64,000 nucleotides of DNA from Butyricimonas faecalis (GTDB taxonomy: Bacteria; Bacteroidota; Bacteroidia; Bacteroidales; Marinifilaceae). The notes under the pieces are model-generated. The model ran no database searches and was not told where the DNA came from. It saw only the letters and a program-made list of their open reading frames with translations. The stretch is taken from the NCBI RefSeq assembly GCF_003991565.1, contig NZ_CP032819.1, positions 4,092,001 to 4,156,000 on the forward strand. Direction: 5' to 3'. Shown piece by piece: positions 26,306 through 35,323 of this stretch (the first letter of the stretch is position 1; each line of letters starts with the position of its first letter). The translations under genes and the position numbers were made by a program.

Positions 26306-28000
26306 ATGAAGATTATGAAAGGGTTTGTAAAAATAAATAGTTTCCTTTTAGGTAGTTTGCTTTTATTATTGGGGTGTTATGATGATAAAGGTTCTTATAA
26401 CTATCATGATATAAATGAGATAAATATAGAATTACCGGCCACGGTGAATGTTCGTTTGAGTAAAGAAGAGGCTGTTCCCGTGTCTATTGAACCGAAATTA
26501 TCCCAGACATTGGAAAAGGAAGAATCTCATTTGAGCTATAGATGGGAAAAGGAAGTAAAAAAGAGTACCGGATTAAAAGAATGGGTGGAATGCGGACAGG
26601 AAAAAACGTGTCAATTGGTGTTTCAACCGACAGACGTGGAATCACAGACGATACGTTTGATCGTTACGGATCATAGAGAAGACGGTAGCGAGTGGTATAA
26701 GGTAACCACGGTGCGACCGATTGTGCCTTATAGTCGCAGTTGGTTTGTACTTCAATATACTGACGGGAAATGTGTTTTGGGGGCGGTAGATGGTGAAGGA
26801 AGTGGGGGCGTTGTCATTCCGGATGCCTACAAAATGGATATGAAACAGGATCTGCCTATAGGGGGAACCCCCAAGTATCTATTGACGGATTGGGCTTTTG
26901 GTTCACTAGAAGGATCATTCATCAATCCCCAACAACCGGTGATAATAATCGGGACGGATCAAGACGTACATTTAATGAACGCCGTTTCTTTCAACCAAAT
27001 TTATACGTATCAGGCCATGCTCCACGTTAAAGTTGTGAATGGCGATAACAATTTTTCTCCGGATTGGCTGGTTACGAACACCTATCAACGTTTGGGAGAA
27101 GTTTTATCTGACAACGGGAAGTTGTACATGGCGAATGACGACGGTTTTTCTGTATATTATCCGCTTCAGTGGGAAAGTACTTCCGAAGAATCGTATAAGA
27201 TCACAAAAATAGCCCCCATATTGGAATACGGTTTTATTTTCTATGATGAACAAAATCATCGTTTCCTGAGATGTAAAAAATATGATGAGATGATGGAAGG
27301 CTATCGAGATAATAAGATGTTTAGAAAATACGGTTATAACAATTATTTTTACCCCTCCAAGGTGGTGAAGAAAATCGGTAAGATAGGGGAGAACCCAAAA
27401 GCAGAAAATGTATTTAACCCGGATAATATTGGAGATGATAAAATCATGATAAATATGAATATGATCCGTTCGAATGTGTTGGCGACATTCTTCAGTACAT
27501 CTGATCGTAAGATTCATGTTTATGATTTTAATGGAGAAGGATTTAATGGGGAAACGGCAATATGTGCCGGGAAATATACTTTTGATTTACCGGGAGGCAT
27601 GAGTGTTGACGAGATGCGTGTCACGACGTGCTATGTTTTTGGTAAGACGTTATTTATTGCCGGAGGTAATAAAATTTATAAAGTAGATTTCAATCGTACG
27701 GTACCGAGAATGACGTTGCTTTATGAATATGAAAATGCTGCAGTAAAAATTACCGGGTTGAAATTCAAAAATGAACATTACGATTGGGGTTACTCGGCCG
27801 ATCCGAATGATTGGGATTCTGAGTGGATATGGCTTGGAACTCCTTATCGCTTGGGTGTTTCCTTGGATTATGGTGGGAATGAAGGAGGAATTCTTGAATT
27901 GAAATTAACAACTACCGGAGAAGTCGAGCGCGATAGTGAGGTGTTGGAATACAAAGGGTTCGGTAAAATTGTTGATTTTGGATATAGCGTGAAACTTTAA
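26306..28000 (+). CDS. PKD-like family lipoprotein (CYDDKGSY type)
   Basis: 564 residues, lipobox LLLGC (C24) followed by YDDKGSYNYHDINEI, the same start as the protein at 17121. PKD/Ig-like strands (LSYRWEKEVKKSTGLKEW, TIRLIVTDHREDGSEWY) are followed by a repeat-rich beta region. It is the last member of the transporter part of this operon; a perfect 17-bp hairpin comes 32 bp after the stop. Likely a surface accessory protein. Confidence 0.85.
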   Translation: MKIMKGFVKINSFLLGSLLLLLGCYDDKGSYNYHDINEINIELPATVNVRLSKEEAVPVSIEPKLSQTLEKEESHLSYRWEKEVKKSTGLKEWVECGQEKTCQLVFQPTDVESQTIRLIVTDHREDGSEWYKVTTVRPIVPYSRSWFVLQYTDGKCVLGAVDGEGSGGVVIPDAYKMDMKQDLPIGGTPKYLLTDWAFGSLEGSFINPQQPVIIIGTDQDVHLMNAVSFNQIYTYQAMLHVKVVNGDNNFSPDWLVTNTYQRLGEVLSDNGKLYMANDDGFSVYYPLQWESTSEESYKITKIAPILEYGFIFYDEQNHRFLRCKKYDEMMEGYRDNKMFRKYGYNNYFYPSKVVKKIGKIGENPKAENVFNPDNIGDDKIMINMNMIRSNVLATFFSTSDRKIHVYDFNGEGFNGETAICAGKYTFDLPGGMSVDEMRVTTCYVFGKTLFIAGGNKIYKVDFNRTVPRMTLLYEYENAAVKITGLKFKNEHYDWGYSADPNDWDSEWIWLGTPYRLGVSLDYGGNEGGILELKLTTTGEVERDSEVLEYKGFGKIVDFGYSVKL

Positions 28001-28032
28001 GAAGGAAATTCCCTATTTATAAATCATTGTTT

Positions 28033-28078
28033 GACTATTCCAAAAGTTTAGATAACAAATAAAACTTTTGGAATAGTC
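28033..28078 (+). terminator. 17-bp perfect stem-loop inside the second operon
   Basis: Arms 28033-28049 and 28062-28078 pair without mismatch around a 12-base loop. There is no T-run after it, so it may act as an mRNA stabiliser or partial terminator separating transporter genes (above) from secreted protein and protease genes (below). Confidence 0.55.
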
Positions 28079-28097
28079 CGGGTAAATATTGTATGTA

Positions 28098-29087
28098 ATG
28101 AAAAAAATGATACTATATTGTTTCCTCGTGTGTTACATTTCACCTTTGAGAATATATGCACAGGGATACAGGATGGATTTGCCTAAATTAAATACCTTTT
28201 CGCCATATCAAGTTAATGAAAATGAACAAACCTTTGTGGCGAGTTGGAAATCGTTGGATACTTCTGTGGTTCGTTCTATTATTGTTTATGTCGGTTTAGA
28301 ACGTGTTGTTGACAAGGGTGGGCGACAGAGCGTCTTGATCACAACGATAAAAGGGGATTCGACACTCGCTGAAAACGAATACAAACCTTTGGATATGAAT
28401 GCTTATGTCCATGATTACATGACCGGGCAAGGATGGTATATGCTTATGGGACAAGTTTCTACGAAAGGACTTGTTTTGAGATCTGCTGTTTCTGATCCGG
28501 AGCTTTTAACCCCACTTATTCAATCTCCCATTTTTGATGCTTCGTACGATGGAGGTAAATTCACGATTAAATTTACGGCGACAGCATTTGCCGCTACCCC
28601 CGATGAAGAGGTTAAACTTGCCATACGTCACTGGGCTGATCGTAGAGGGATGGCCATGGAAGAAAAAGTGGTAAACCTTATAACGGATGGTCAGCCACAT
28701 GAGTACGCGGTTGATTTTCTCCATGGAACAGACAACGAGTGTTTTAATATGCAAATGGTAAACACGGGAGCGACGGTTGTGTTTTCCGGAGATATTAAAG
28801 TCGAGCAACAGCTAAAAAAAGGAAATCGAATTTGGCACACGGTGGCTCTTACCCAGATGAATCGTCCGAAGGGAGCAGACTTTACAAAGGAGAATACACG
28901 TGGAATAAAGGTGGACACGATGAACGTTTATACATTCAGCGGGGCGAAACATGTTTTAGATTACAAGCGACACAGGGACAACGGGTGGCGTTTGTTTTAT
29001 ACCGCCATCCAGTTGATTGTTGCTGAAGATGGTGTCACCACCCGTGTTTCACCGTATTCTGATCCGGTCTATTTTGATGTGAATTGA
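28098..29087 (+). CDS. secreted protein of unknown function
   Basis: About 329 residues from the ATG at 28098. Signal peptide ILYCFLVCYISPLRIYAQ, no lipobox. The mature part shows beta-strand patterns (VVRSIIVYVGLERVV, KFTIKFTATAFAATPDEEV) that suggest two or more Ig-like domains, and a central motif AIRHWADRRGMAMEEK. I do not recognise the family. Its position between the CYDDKG lipoprotein and the protease gene (55 bp before it) suggests a role in the same system. Confidence 0.75.
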   Translation: MKKMILYCFLVCYISPLRIYAQGYRMDLPKLNTFSPYQVNENEQTFVASWKSLDTSVVRSIIVYVGLERVVDKGGRQSVLITTIKGDSTLAENEYKPLDMNAYVHDYMTGQGWYMLMGQVSTKGLVLRSAVSDPELLTPLIQSPIFDASYDGGKFTIKFTATAFAATPDEEVKLAIRHWADRRGMAMEEKVVNLITDGQPHEYAVDFLHGTDNECFNMQMVNTGATVVFSGDIKVEQQLKKGNRIWHTVALTQMNRPKGADFTKENTRGIKVDTMNVYTFSGAKHVLDYKRHRDNGWRLFYTAIQLIVAEDGVTTRVSPYSDPVYFDVN

Positions 29088-29141
29088 TTTTTGACAGAGA
29101 GCATTAACTGAATACGAGAATTTCGTTTAGATAGATTATAT

Positions 29142-31481
29142 ATGTGGAAGAGAGTTGGACTAATCTTGTTATTTATAGGAAGCGTGTGCTTTCATTTGAC
29201 TGCACAGCAAGAGATTTATCACTTTTTTGATTCCCGTCAGTCGAAAGATTCATTGATCGTTATCCCCGGAATGTTTACTACATACTGCCAAGGAGAACAA
29301 ATATATTGGGAAATTCCGGATTCTTTATGCGGACGCGATATGATTATTACGACGACGATTCTTGAGGCTGCAGCTTTGAAGGCAAGACGTGAAGAGAAAC
29401 GTTACGGTTATTCCGGAGATCTCCTCGGGCCAATAATCATTTGCTTTCAAAAAGATGGAAACAACGTGTTGTTGCAAATTCCTTTATGTGACCGTATCGG
29501 GATGGATAAAGATAAAGGTGGCATACACCATGTCGCTTGTCAACGAGGAGATCTGATGCTTCATGAAACATTGCCAATTTTGGAGAGAACCTCTTCTTCC
29601 GTGTTGGTTAAGGTAACTAATTTGTTGATGAAAAGCCCTTTGTTCAATTTACATCCTTTTAATTTTGAGTTGACACTCGGCATGGAGGAGATGGAGAAAA
29701 GTCGAATAGAGGAGATAAAAGGATTTCCGGAGAATATTTTAATCCGGTCAAAAAGAAGTTTTTCTGTCGAAGATCGATCTTTGGGGGCAAATGGAACGTT
29801 TACGACAAGTTGGAAAATCGGGGTTTGTCTGGCTCTTTTGCCTCGTGAACCATTGGAAATGCGTCTGCGTAATCGGAATGTAGGATATTTTGGTTTGTCG
29901 AAAGTGGATTTTTCCCGCAATGCCTACACCCCTTCCCTGATTTCTGTTGTTAAGCGTTGGAGGTTAGAGCCTAAAGACCCGGAAGCTTATTTCAAGGGAG
30001 AATTGGTTGAGCCGATAAAACCGATTGTGTTCTATATCGACCGGAATACTCCTTCTCGTTGGGTTCCGTTTTTTATTGAGGCGGTGAATGCATGGCAGGA
30101 ATCATTTGAACGGATTGGATTCAAGAATGCCATTCGGGGAGAGTTAGCCCCAACTCCTGAAGAGAATCCGGAATTTTCAGAAGATGATACTCGCTACTCG
30201 TTTATTTCTTGGAAAACCTCGTTTATTCAGAATGCTTACGGTCCGTCGACCGTAGATCCCCGCTCCGGGGAGATAATTACAAGCCATGTGGGAATATTCA
30301 GTAGTGTTTGGGATTTGGTACAGCAATGGTATTTTGCTCAATGTGGTATTGTCGATAGTCTTGCCCGACAAATCGAAGTGCCTGATGAATTACTGGGAGA
30401 ATTGATAAAAATGGTGGTCACGCATGAAATTGGACACACGCTAGGATTGGAGCATAATTTTATCGGTAGTAGTCTTTATTCAATGGAACAACTTCGCGAT
30501 AACGAATTTCTGGATAAACATGGGATGGGAACTTCTATCATGGATTACATGCGATTTAATTATGCGGCAAGAGGGGAAGATCGGGTGAGTTTGAGAAATA
30601 GGATTGCTCGGATTGGAACGTACGACCATTTTGCAATAGAGTGGGGATATCGTTATGCCCCGGAGGGTTGCGTTAAAAATTTGGATGAGTGGGTTGAAAA
30701 GGAACAACGAAACCCGGAGAAACGTTTCGTGGACATGATAGACGTAAGGGCCCAATCGGAGGATTTAGGAAATGATCATGTTGACTTTAATGGGCAGGGC
30801 ATAGAAAACTTGAAGCGATTAATGGATATGCCTGACGTTTGGCAAGTGACAGACCAACAATCTTATCGGGTAGTAAAATCTCGTTTTATGGGAGTGTTGC
30901 ATCAATATTCCACTTATATAGGTCACGTGCTTACGGATATAGGCGGAGTGATGAGAAGCGAGAACGACACGACAAGATTTTATGTACCTGTCAGTAAGAG
31001 TTACATGATAAAAGTCATGCAATTCCTTGATCAACACGTGTTAGTGCCTTTTGAATGGTTATATCGTGATTCTTTGGCAACAAGGGTGGATGTCGACGCG
31101 AGGAGGTTAGCGAAAGATTTGTACGAATCAACGATAACCAGATTAGTACAAAAAAGCATAAATATAGCATTAATTGAGGATAACGTGAATGAAGAGGTTT
31201 ATTCATTGGACGAATATCTGGATGAATTGCATCATTTGATATTTCGGGAGTGGCGGGAAAACACAACGGTTTCGGCTTCCCGGTATATGATGCAATCCAT
31301 TTACGTGAAAGCATTAAAAGCCTTGTTCGGCAAACCCGATTATATACCCTCGCGCGTACTTGTAAAGGGGATGAAAGAAGTTGAACGCATCGTAGAGGAA
31401 GGGAATACTTATATGACAGGTTTGAGTGATGTGGAAAGAAAAAAAGTTACATGGCTGTTGGAAAATTTAAAGTCATTATAA
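29142..31481 (+). CDS. secreted zinc metalloprotease (DUF5117/DUF4953 type, metzincin motif)
   Basis: 779 residues with a signal peptide (LILLFIGSVCFHLTAQ). The zinc site HEIGHTLGLEH starts at H428 (HExxHxxGxxH) and a Met-turn SIMDYM follows, so the enzyme should be active. The segment RDMIITTTILEAAALKARRE and the RWRLEPKDPEAYFKGELVEP linker are typical of the Bacteroidetes family usually annotated as zinc-dependent metalloprotease with DUF5117 and DUF4953. It would act in the periplasm or at the surface, degrading protein for the linked SusCD pair; that last step is inference from context. The gene for its inactive paralogue follows 14 bp downstream. Confidence 0.92.
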   Translation: MWKRVGLILLFIGSVCFHLTAQQEIYHFFDSRQSKDSLIVIPGMFTTYCQGEQIYWEIPDSLCGRDMIITTTILEAAALKARREEKRYGYSGDLLGPIIICFQKDGNNVLLQIPLCDRIGMDKDKGGIHHVACQRGDLMLHETLPILERTSSSVLVKVTNLLMKSPLFNLHPFNFELTLGMEEMEKSRIEEIKGFPENILIRSKRSFSVEDRSLGANGTFTTSWKIGVCLALLPREPLEMRLRNRNVGYFGLSKVDFSRNAYTPSLISVVKRWRLEPKDPEAYFKGELVEPIKPIVFYIDRNTPSRWVPFFIEAVNAWQESFERIGFKNAIRGELAPTPEENPEFSEDDTRYSFISWKTSFIQNAYGPSTVDPRSGEIITSHVGIFSSVWDLVQQWYFAQCGIVDSLARQIEVPDELLGELIKMVVTHEIGHTLGLEHNFIGSSLYSMEQLRDNEFLDKHGMGTSIMDYMRFNYAARGEDRVSLRNRIARIGTYDHFAIEWGYRYAPEGCVKNLDEWVEKEQRNPEKRFVDMIDVRAQSEDLGNDHVDFNGQGIENLKRLMDMPDVWQVTDQQSYRVVKSRFMGVLHQYSTYIGHVLTDIGGVMRSENDTTRFYVPVSKSYMIKVMQFLDQHVLVPFEWLYRDSLATRVDVDARRLAKDLYESTITRLVQKSINIALIEDNVNEEVYSLDEYLDELHHLIFREWRENTTVSASRYMMQSIYVKALKALFGKPDYIPSRVLVKGMKEVERIVEEGNTYMTGLSDVERKKVTWLLENLKSL

Positions 31482-31495
31482 AATAATTGTTTAAT

Positions 31496-33817
31496 ATGAA
31501 AAGAGTGGATAGACTATATATACTTCTTTTGTTTTTTTGTTGCTTGCCCGTGATAAACGTGTTGGGACAGGAGGATGTAAAACAACCCTTGGCTTTTAAT
31601 GATTTTTTCCATGAAAAGATGGAAAAAATAGTAGGGATTTTGCCTGTTTATCAGGATTCCACGAGCGTGTATCTTGAAATCCCGGATCGTTTGTTAGGAC
31701 GAGAAATAGAGATTCGGGCACAAATAAATAAAGGGTTTGACATGGTGGCTCGTCCGTTGGAGAGTCTAGGCGTCGTGTATTTGGAAAAAGTCGAGAATGG
31801 TTCTATTTATTTGCAGCGTCGGAATTTTTCAGAACGTGTGTCTGGGAAAAAGGATGAATTGTACGAGGCTTTCCGGAAATCAAACCTGCAACCTGTTGAT
31901 ATCGTGTATCCGATAAAAGCTTACGCTTCGGGTAATTCCGGTTATATTATTGATATTACTGAAATGTTGAAAACACGAGATGAATGGTTCAAAGTTTCTT
32001 TTTCAAAAATGAGGGGGCAGGAATCTTCTTTAGCAAAGATTCTTGGGGTGCACTCGTTTGTTGATGGGGTGAGTTTTGCCGTGCATCGGATGTATGGCTT
32101 TTCTCCGGAACAGGCACAGGCCGGTATGATTTCCCCTGGTGGTTTTCTACCGGTAGAAATTGGTTGTGTCGTAACCTTATTGCCGGAACAGGAAATGAAA
32201 GAACGGTGGGCTGATGAACGAATCAAGTATCAGGCGATTTCTTTTTGGGATTATTCTCAGAATCCTTATTGTGCGGAAAGAGATTCAATCATCCGAAGAT
32301 GGAATCTTGGAATTTCTAAAAGGGATAAGGAGGCGTATCAACGCGGGAAATGGGTGAACCCCTTGAATCCGATTGTTTTTTACATAGACACTTGTTGTCC
32401 GGTTGAATGGATTCCTCGTATAAAAGAAGCTGTTCTCGCGTGGAATACGGCTTTTGAGAAGGCAGGTTTTAAAAATGTAATGCAAGTAAGAATAGCGGAT
32501 ACTCGCACCGTGTTGGTTGAACAGCGAGCCGTGATTGCATACGATTTGGATGAGATCGGTATTAAAACAACATGTACGTTTCATCCTAAAACGGGAGAAA
32601 TCCTGTCGTGTAGAATTAACATCGGGCATGGTTTTTTGCCTGGGGAATTACAGCGTTACTTGTTGCAGTGCGGGACGGTTGATGATCGGATATGCGCTAA
32701 TCGTTTTCACCCGGAAGTGGCAGGGGAGATACTGCGTGCACGGGTAATGAAGGCCGTCGGTCAGGCTTTAGGATTGGGAGATAATTTAATCGGTAGTACG
32801 GCTTTTACGATAGAGCAGGTGAAAGATGCAGCATGGCTAAAAAAATACGGCTATACGGGTTCAATCATGGATGAGAATCCGTATCATTATGCTATACGGA
32901 AAACAGATCGGGTCCCCTTGAAAGAACTTGTTCCAAGAATTGGAATTTATGACTGTTTGGCCATTGAATGGGGATATCGGGAATTTCTTTCCTGTAAAGA
33001 TCGTTACGAGGCATGGGAGATTTTACGAAAAAAATATAAGGATTTCGAGTTGGAGAATTTGTCTTCGAAAGAAAAAGACACGCGGGTGTGTCGCGGGGAT
33101 TTATCGAATAATCCATTGAAAGCCTTGGATGATGGAATAACCAACTTGCTCTCTCTAACCGAACTTATGGATGATATTGTCTATCCCGGTAAAAAGTATG
33201 ATTGGGGACGAGCAATTATGGCTTTAAATAAAGCCGGTATAGATTTGTTCGGAGAATACTTGTTGCAAGTTGCATCTTATATCGGCGGAAAGAGAGGAAA
33301 CGTTCCGATTTCTATTGAGGAACAAAGTGAAGCCATGAAAATATTGGACAAATATGTGTTTACAGGGGAAAAGGAGATCATCACGAAAACGGTTCGAGAG
33401 AATATGCTCGGGCAAATGCGAGAAAATTATATCCGTCAAATGAAGAAAGTATTTCAATATCTATCCTCTTCGGAGGTAATAAAACGTATCGTTGATTCGG
33501 AACAAGAACACGTGGGAAAGGTTTACACGACCGATATGTATTTTAAAGATTTATTTTCTATGTTGTTTTGTGATTTTGCTGAAAATAGCGAGATATCATT
33601 TGATCGGATGGATATGCAGATATTATGTGTTGATGTTTTATTAGAACAAGTTACTGGAACTCAAACTGAAGATCTTTGTAATTCTATGGTGAGATGGAAG
33701 TTACAAGAACTCTGTGAGAATTTAAAGAAATTGGAAAATCTTCATAAGAGTCAACATGTTCGTATGATGTGTAAAATTTTGATATCGCGAATTGAAAAAG
33801 GAATAGGTAAGGTATAG
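31496..33817 (+). CDS. catalytically dead paralogue of the zinc metalloprotease
   Basis: 773 residues from the ATG at 31496, signal peptide ILLLFFCCLPVINVLGQ. Overall plan follows the upstream protease: RWNLGISKRDKEAYQRGKWV, NPIVFYIDTCCPVEWIPRI, VLAWNTAFEKAGFKNVMQ, SIMDENPYHYA. At the zinc site HEIGHTLGLEH is replaced by KAVGQALGLGD, so all three histidines and the catalytic glutamate are lost while the surrounding ALGL and NLIGS are kept. The frame is intact over its whole length, so this is not decay. I infer a structural, substrate-binding or regulatory partner of the active enzyme. Confidence 0.88.
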   Translation: MKRVDRLYILLLFFCCLPVINVLGQEDVKQPLAFNDFFHEKMEKIVGILPVYQDSTSVYLEIPDRLLGREIEIRAQINKGFDMVARPLESLGVVYLEKVENGSIYLQRRNFSERVSGKKDELYEAFRKSNLQPVDIVYPIKAYASGNSGYIIDITEMLKTRDEWFKVSFSKMRGQESSLAKILGVHSFVDGVSFAVHRMYGFSPEQAQAGMISPGGFLPVEIGCVVTLLPEQEMKERWADERIKYQAISFWDYSQNPYCAERDSIIRRWNLGISKRDKEAYQRGKWVNPLNPIVFYIDTCCPVEWIPRIKEAVLAWNTAFEKAGFKNVMQVRIADTRTVLVEQRAVIAYDLDEIGIKTTCTFHPKTGEILSCRINIGHGFLPGELQRYLLQCGTVDDRICANRFHPEVAGEILRARVMKAVGQALGLGDNLIGSTAFTIEQVKDAAWLKKYGYTGSIMDENPYHYAIRKTDRVPLKELVPRIGIYDCLAIEWGYREFLSCKDRYEAWEILRKKYKDFELENLSSKEKDTRVCRGDLSNNPLKALDDGITNLLSLTELMDDIVYPGKKYDWGRAIMALNKAGIDLFGEYLLQVASYIGGKRGNVPISIEEQSEAMKILDKYVFTGEKEIITKTVRENMLGQMRENYIRQMKKVFQYLSSSEVIKRIVDSEQEHVGKVYTTDMYFKDLFSMLFCDFAENSEISFDRMDMQILCVDVLLEQVTGTQTEDLCNSMVRWKLQELCENLKKLENLHKSQHVRMMCKILISRIEKGIGKV

Positions 33818-34056
33818 CCTAGAACTATGGGAAATCCTACTGAAATCCTAGGGAAATAATCCCCCTTAGTCGTTGCTCAGCCGTTGTTCAACCGTTGCTC
33901 AACCGTTACGGGATGGTTCAGCTTCGAGTAAACGTCGAATGATCTCTGAGTATGTGGTATTATTTGGGTTTATTTACTACCTTATTTGGGTTAGTTTGCG
34001 GTAAACTCAGGGATGCATCGGCTTAGGACTATGTTTTCTTATATTTTAGTGATGTC
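33818..34056. repeat. intergenic element C with 11-bp tandem units
   Basis: No gene. Three full 11-bp units CGTTGCTCAGC, CGTTGTTCAAC, CGTTGCTCAAC start at 33871 and run into CGTTACG. A looser 22-base repeat (TTATTTGGGTT twice, from about 33959) follows. The edges carry CCTAG-containing words (GCCTAGAACTATG near the start, GTCCTAGGG near the end). The unit sequence differs from element B but the 11-base period is the same. Confidence 0.55.
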
Positions 34057-34494
34057 CTAGGGTATAATATTTCCCCGATCTTCTTCTCTCTTTTCCACTT
34101 TGTTAATAAAGATGGTTTCAAACAGTTCACCCCGGGTAAGTTTTCCGTTTTGCAGGCAAATAGCCTCTATTCGTCCTTTAGCACACAGCGTATGTTCCGG
34201 GAGTTTGTAGATGTCCTCGAAGAATACCAGTTTGATACCTTCTCTTTGGTAGGCGACTTGAACGACGAAGCGATCGCTGCCCCGAAGGGAGTGTTTGTAG
34301 GAGATGTCTACGCGGGAGACCATCACGTCGATACCTTGATCGTGAAGGGTGGAAAAGCTGGTTCCGGTGGTTTCCAAAAACTCGTGACGGGCATGTTCCA
34401 TATAGTGTTGGTAGTTGGAATTGTTGACCACGCCTTGCAGGTCACATTCGTAGTCCCGTACTTTCATCTCTATTTCAAAGGCGTACTCTTTCAT
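34057..34494 (-). CDS. acyl-CoA thioesterase, 4HBT/YbgC-like hotdog fold
   Basis: 145 residues, the usual length for a single hotdog domain. The motif RDYECDLQGVVNNSNYQHYM and the following EHAR match the YbgC/FadM pattern with its conserved aspartate, and VDISYKHSLRGSD fits the second conserved strand. Such enzymes hydrolyse acyl-CoA esters in the cytoplasm; the natural acyl chain cannot be read. It lies 67 bp downstream of the LUD gene on the same strand. Confidence 0.85.
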   Translation of the reverse strand: MKEYAFEIEMKVRDYECDLQGVVNNSNYQHYMEHARHEFLETTGTSFSTLHDQGIDVMVSRVDISYKHSLRGSDRFVVQVAYQREGIKLVFFEDIYKLPEHTLCAKGRIEAICLQNGKLTRGELFETIFINKVEKREEDRGNIIP

Positions 34495-34561
34495 GGTTAT
34501 AGATTTATTTCTACACGCAAAGGTAAGATGTTTTTTTGATATGACTAATTATGATTCGTGA

Positions 34562-35197
34562 TTATAAGCCTAATGGTTCGTTAATAAGGATAATTTTGAT
34601 CCGTTTGGGCGGGAATGATTTTTCCGTAATGCTCCATGTGTTGCACAGACGGTCGGCGCTTTGGCAGTTCATACAGGTTTTTGTTGTCTGGCAAGGGGTG
34701 TGTAAATGAGGATGACGGATGGCATTGAGCGGGGCGGCTGTCGTGCGGATGCGTTCGATGGCCTGCTCGATGTTATCCGTGATCTTGTTGGTGCCGATGA
34801 ATAGGACGACGTGTTCCGGTCCGAAGGTGATGCCTGATACCCGGTTTCCTACCATGTCCACGTTGACAAGTTGGCCTTGGCGGGTGAGGGCATTCGTTCC
34901 CGTGACGAATAAATCGGCAAGGAGGGCTTGGCGGCGCCAGTATGTTTTTTGGGCCCGGCTGTACCCTTCTTGGAAAGTTCGGATGAGAATACATTCCGGT
35001 CGTTGTTCGATCTCGGAAAGGATCCCCGTGGCTTTCATCGTTTCAGAATCTCCCCATGAAATAGTGGTCGGCTTTATTCTGTCAAAAATTTCCTGAAAGA
35101 AAATGTTTTTAGCTTCTTGTCGGTCGTGGGCAAAGTAAACTTCAAAATGATTTCTTTCCAAGGCTTTTATGGTTTGATGGATAATTTCTTGTTCCAT
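34562..35197 (-). CDS. LUD-domain protein (LutC/DUF162 family)
   Basis: 211 residues with the LUD signatures ISWGDSETMKATGIL, LADLFVTGTNALTRQGQLVN and ITFGPEHVVLFIGTNKI. LutC of other bacteria takes part in lactate oxidation, but single LUD proteins in Bacteroidetes have no fixed role, and no lutA or lutB is in the window. The C-terminal CQTTKTCMNCQSADRLCN adds a cysteine cluster that may bind metal. It is divergent from the porin gene (126 bp). Confidence 0.85.
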   Translation of the reverse strand: MEQEIIHQTIKALERNHFEVYFAHDRQEAKNIFFQEIFDRIKPTTISWGDSETMKATGILSEIEQRPECILIRTFQEGYSRAQKTYWRRQALLADLFVTGTNALTRQGQLVNVDMVGNRVSGITFGPEHVVLFIGTNKITDNIEQAIERIRTTAAPLNAIRHPHLHTPCQTTKTCMNCQSADRLCNTWSITEKSFPPKRIKIILINEPLGL

Positions 35198-35323
35198 GTT
35201 TTGGTGTTTCAGGTAATATACAAAGATACGAATAAAAAATGAAGGTAAGGGATTCTCGATTTTTTTGTACTTTTGCGAAGATATTCTGAATTGGAACTAA
35301 TTAAATTAACTTTTAAATTATTG

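Noticed and set aside
33871..33910. Coding repeats (Ser/Gln-rich peptide) after the protease gene
   Set aside because: No start codon or open frame of useful length spans the array; it lies after the stop of the upstream gene.
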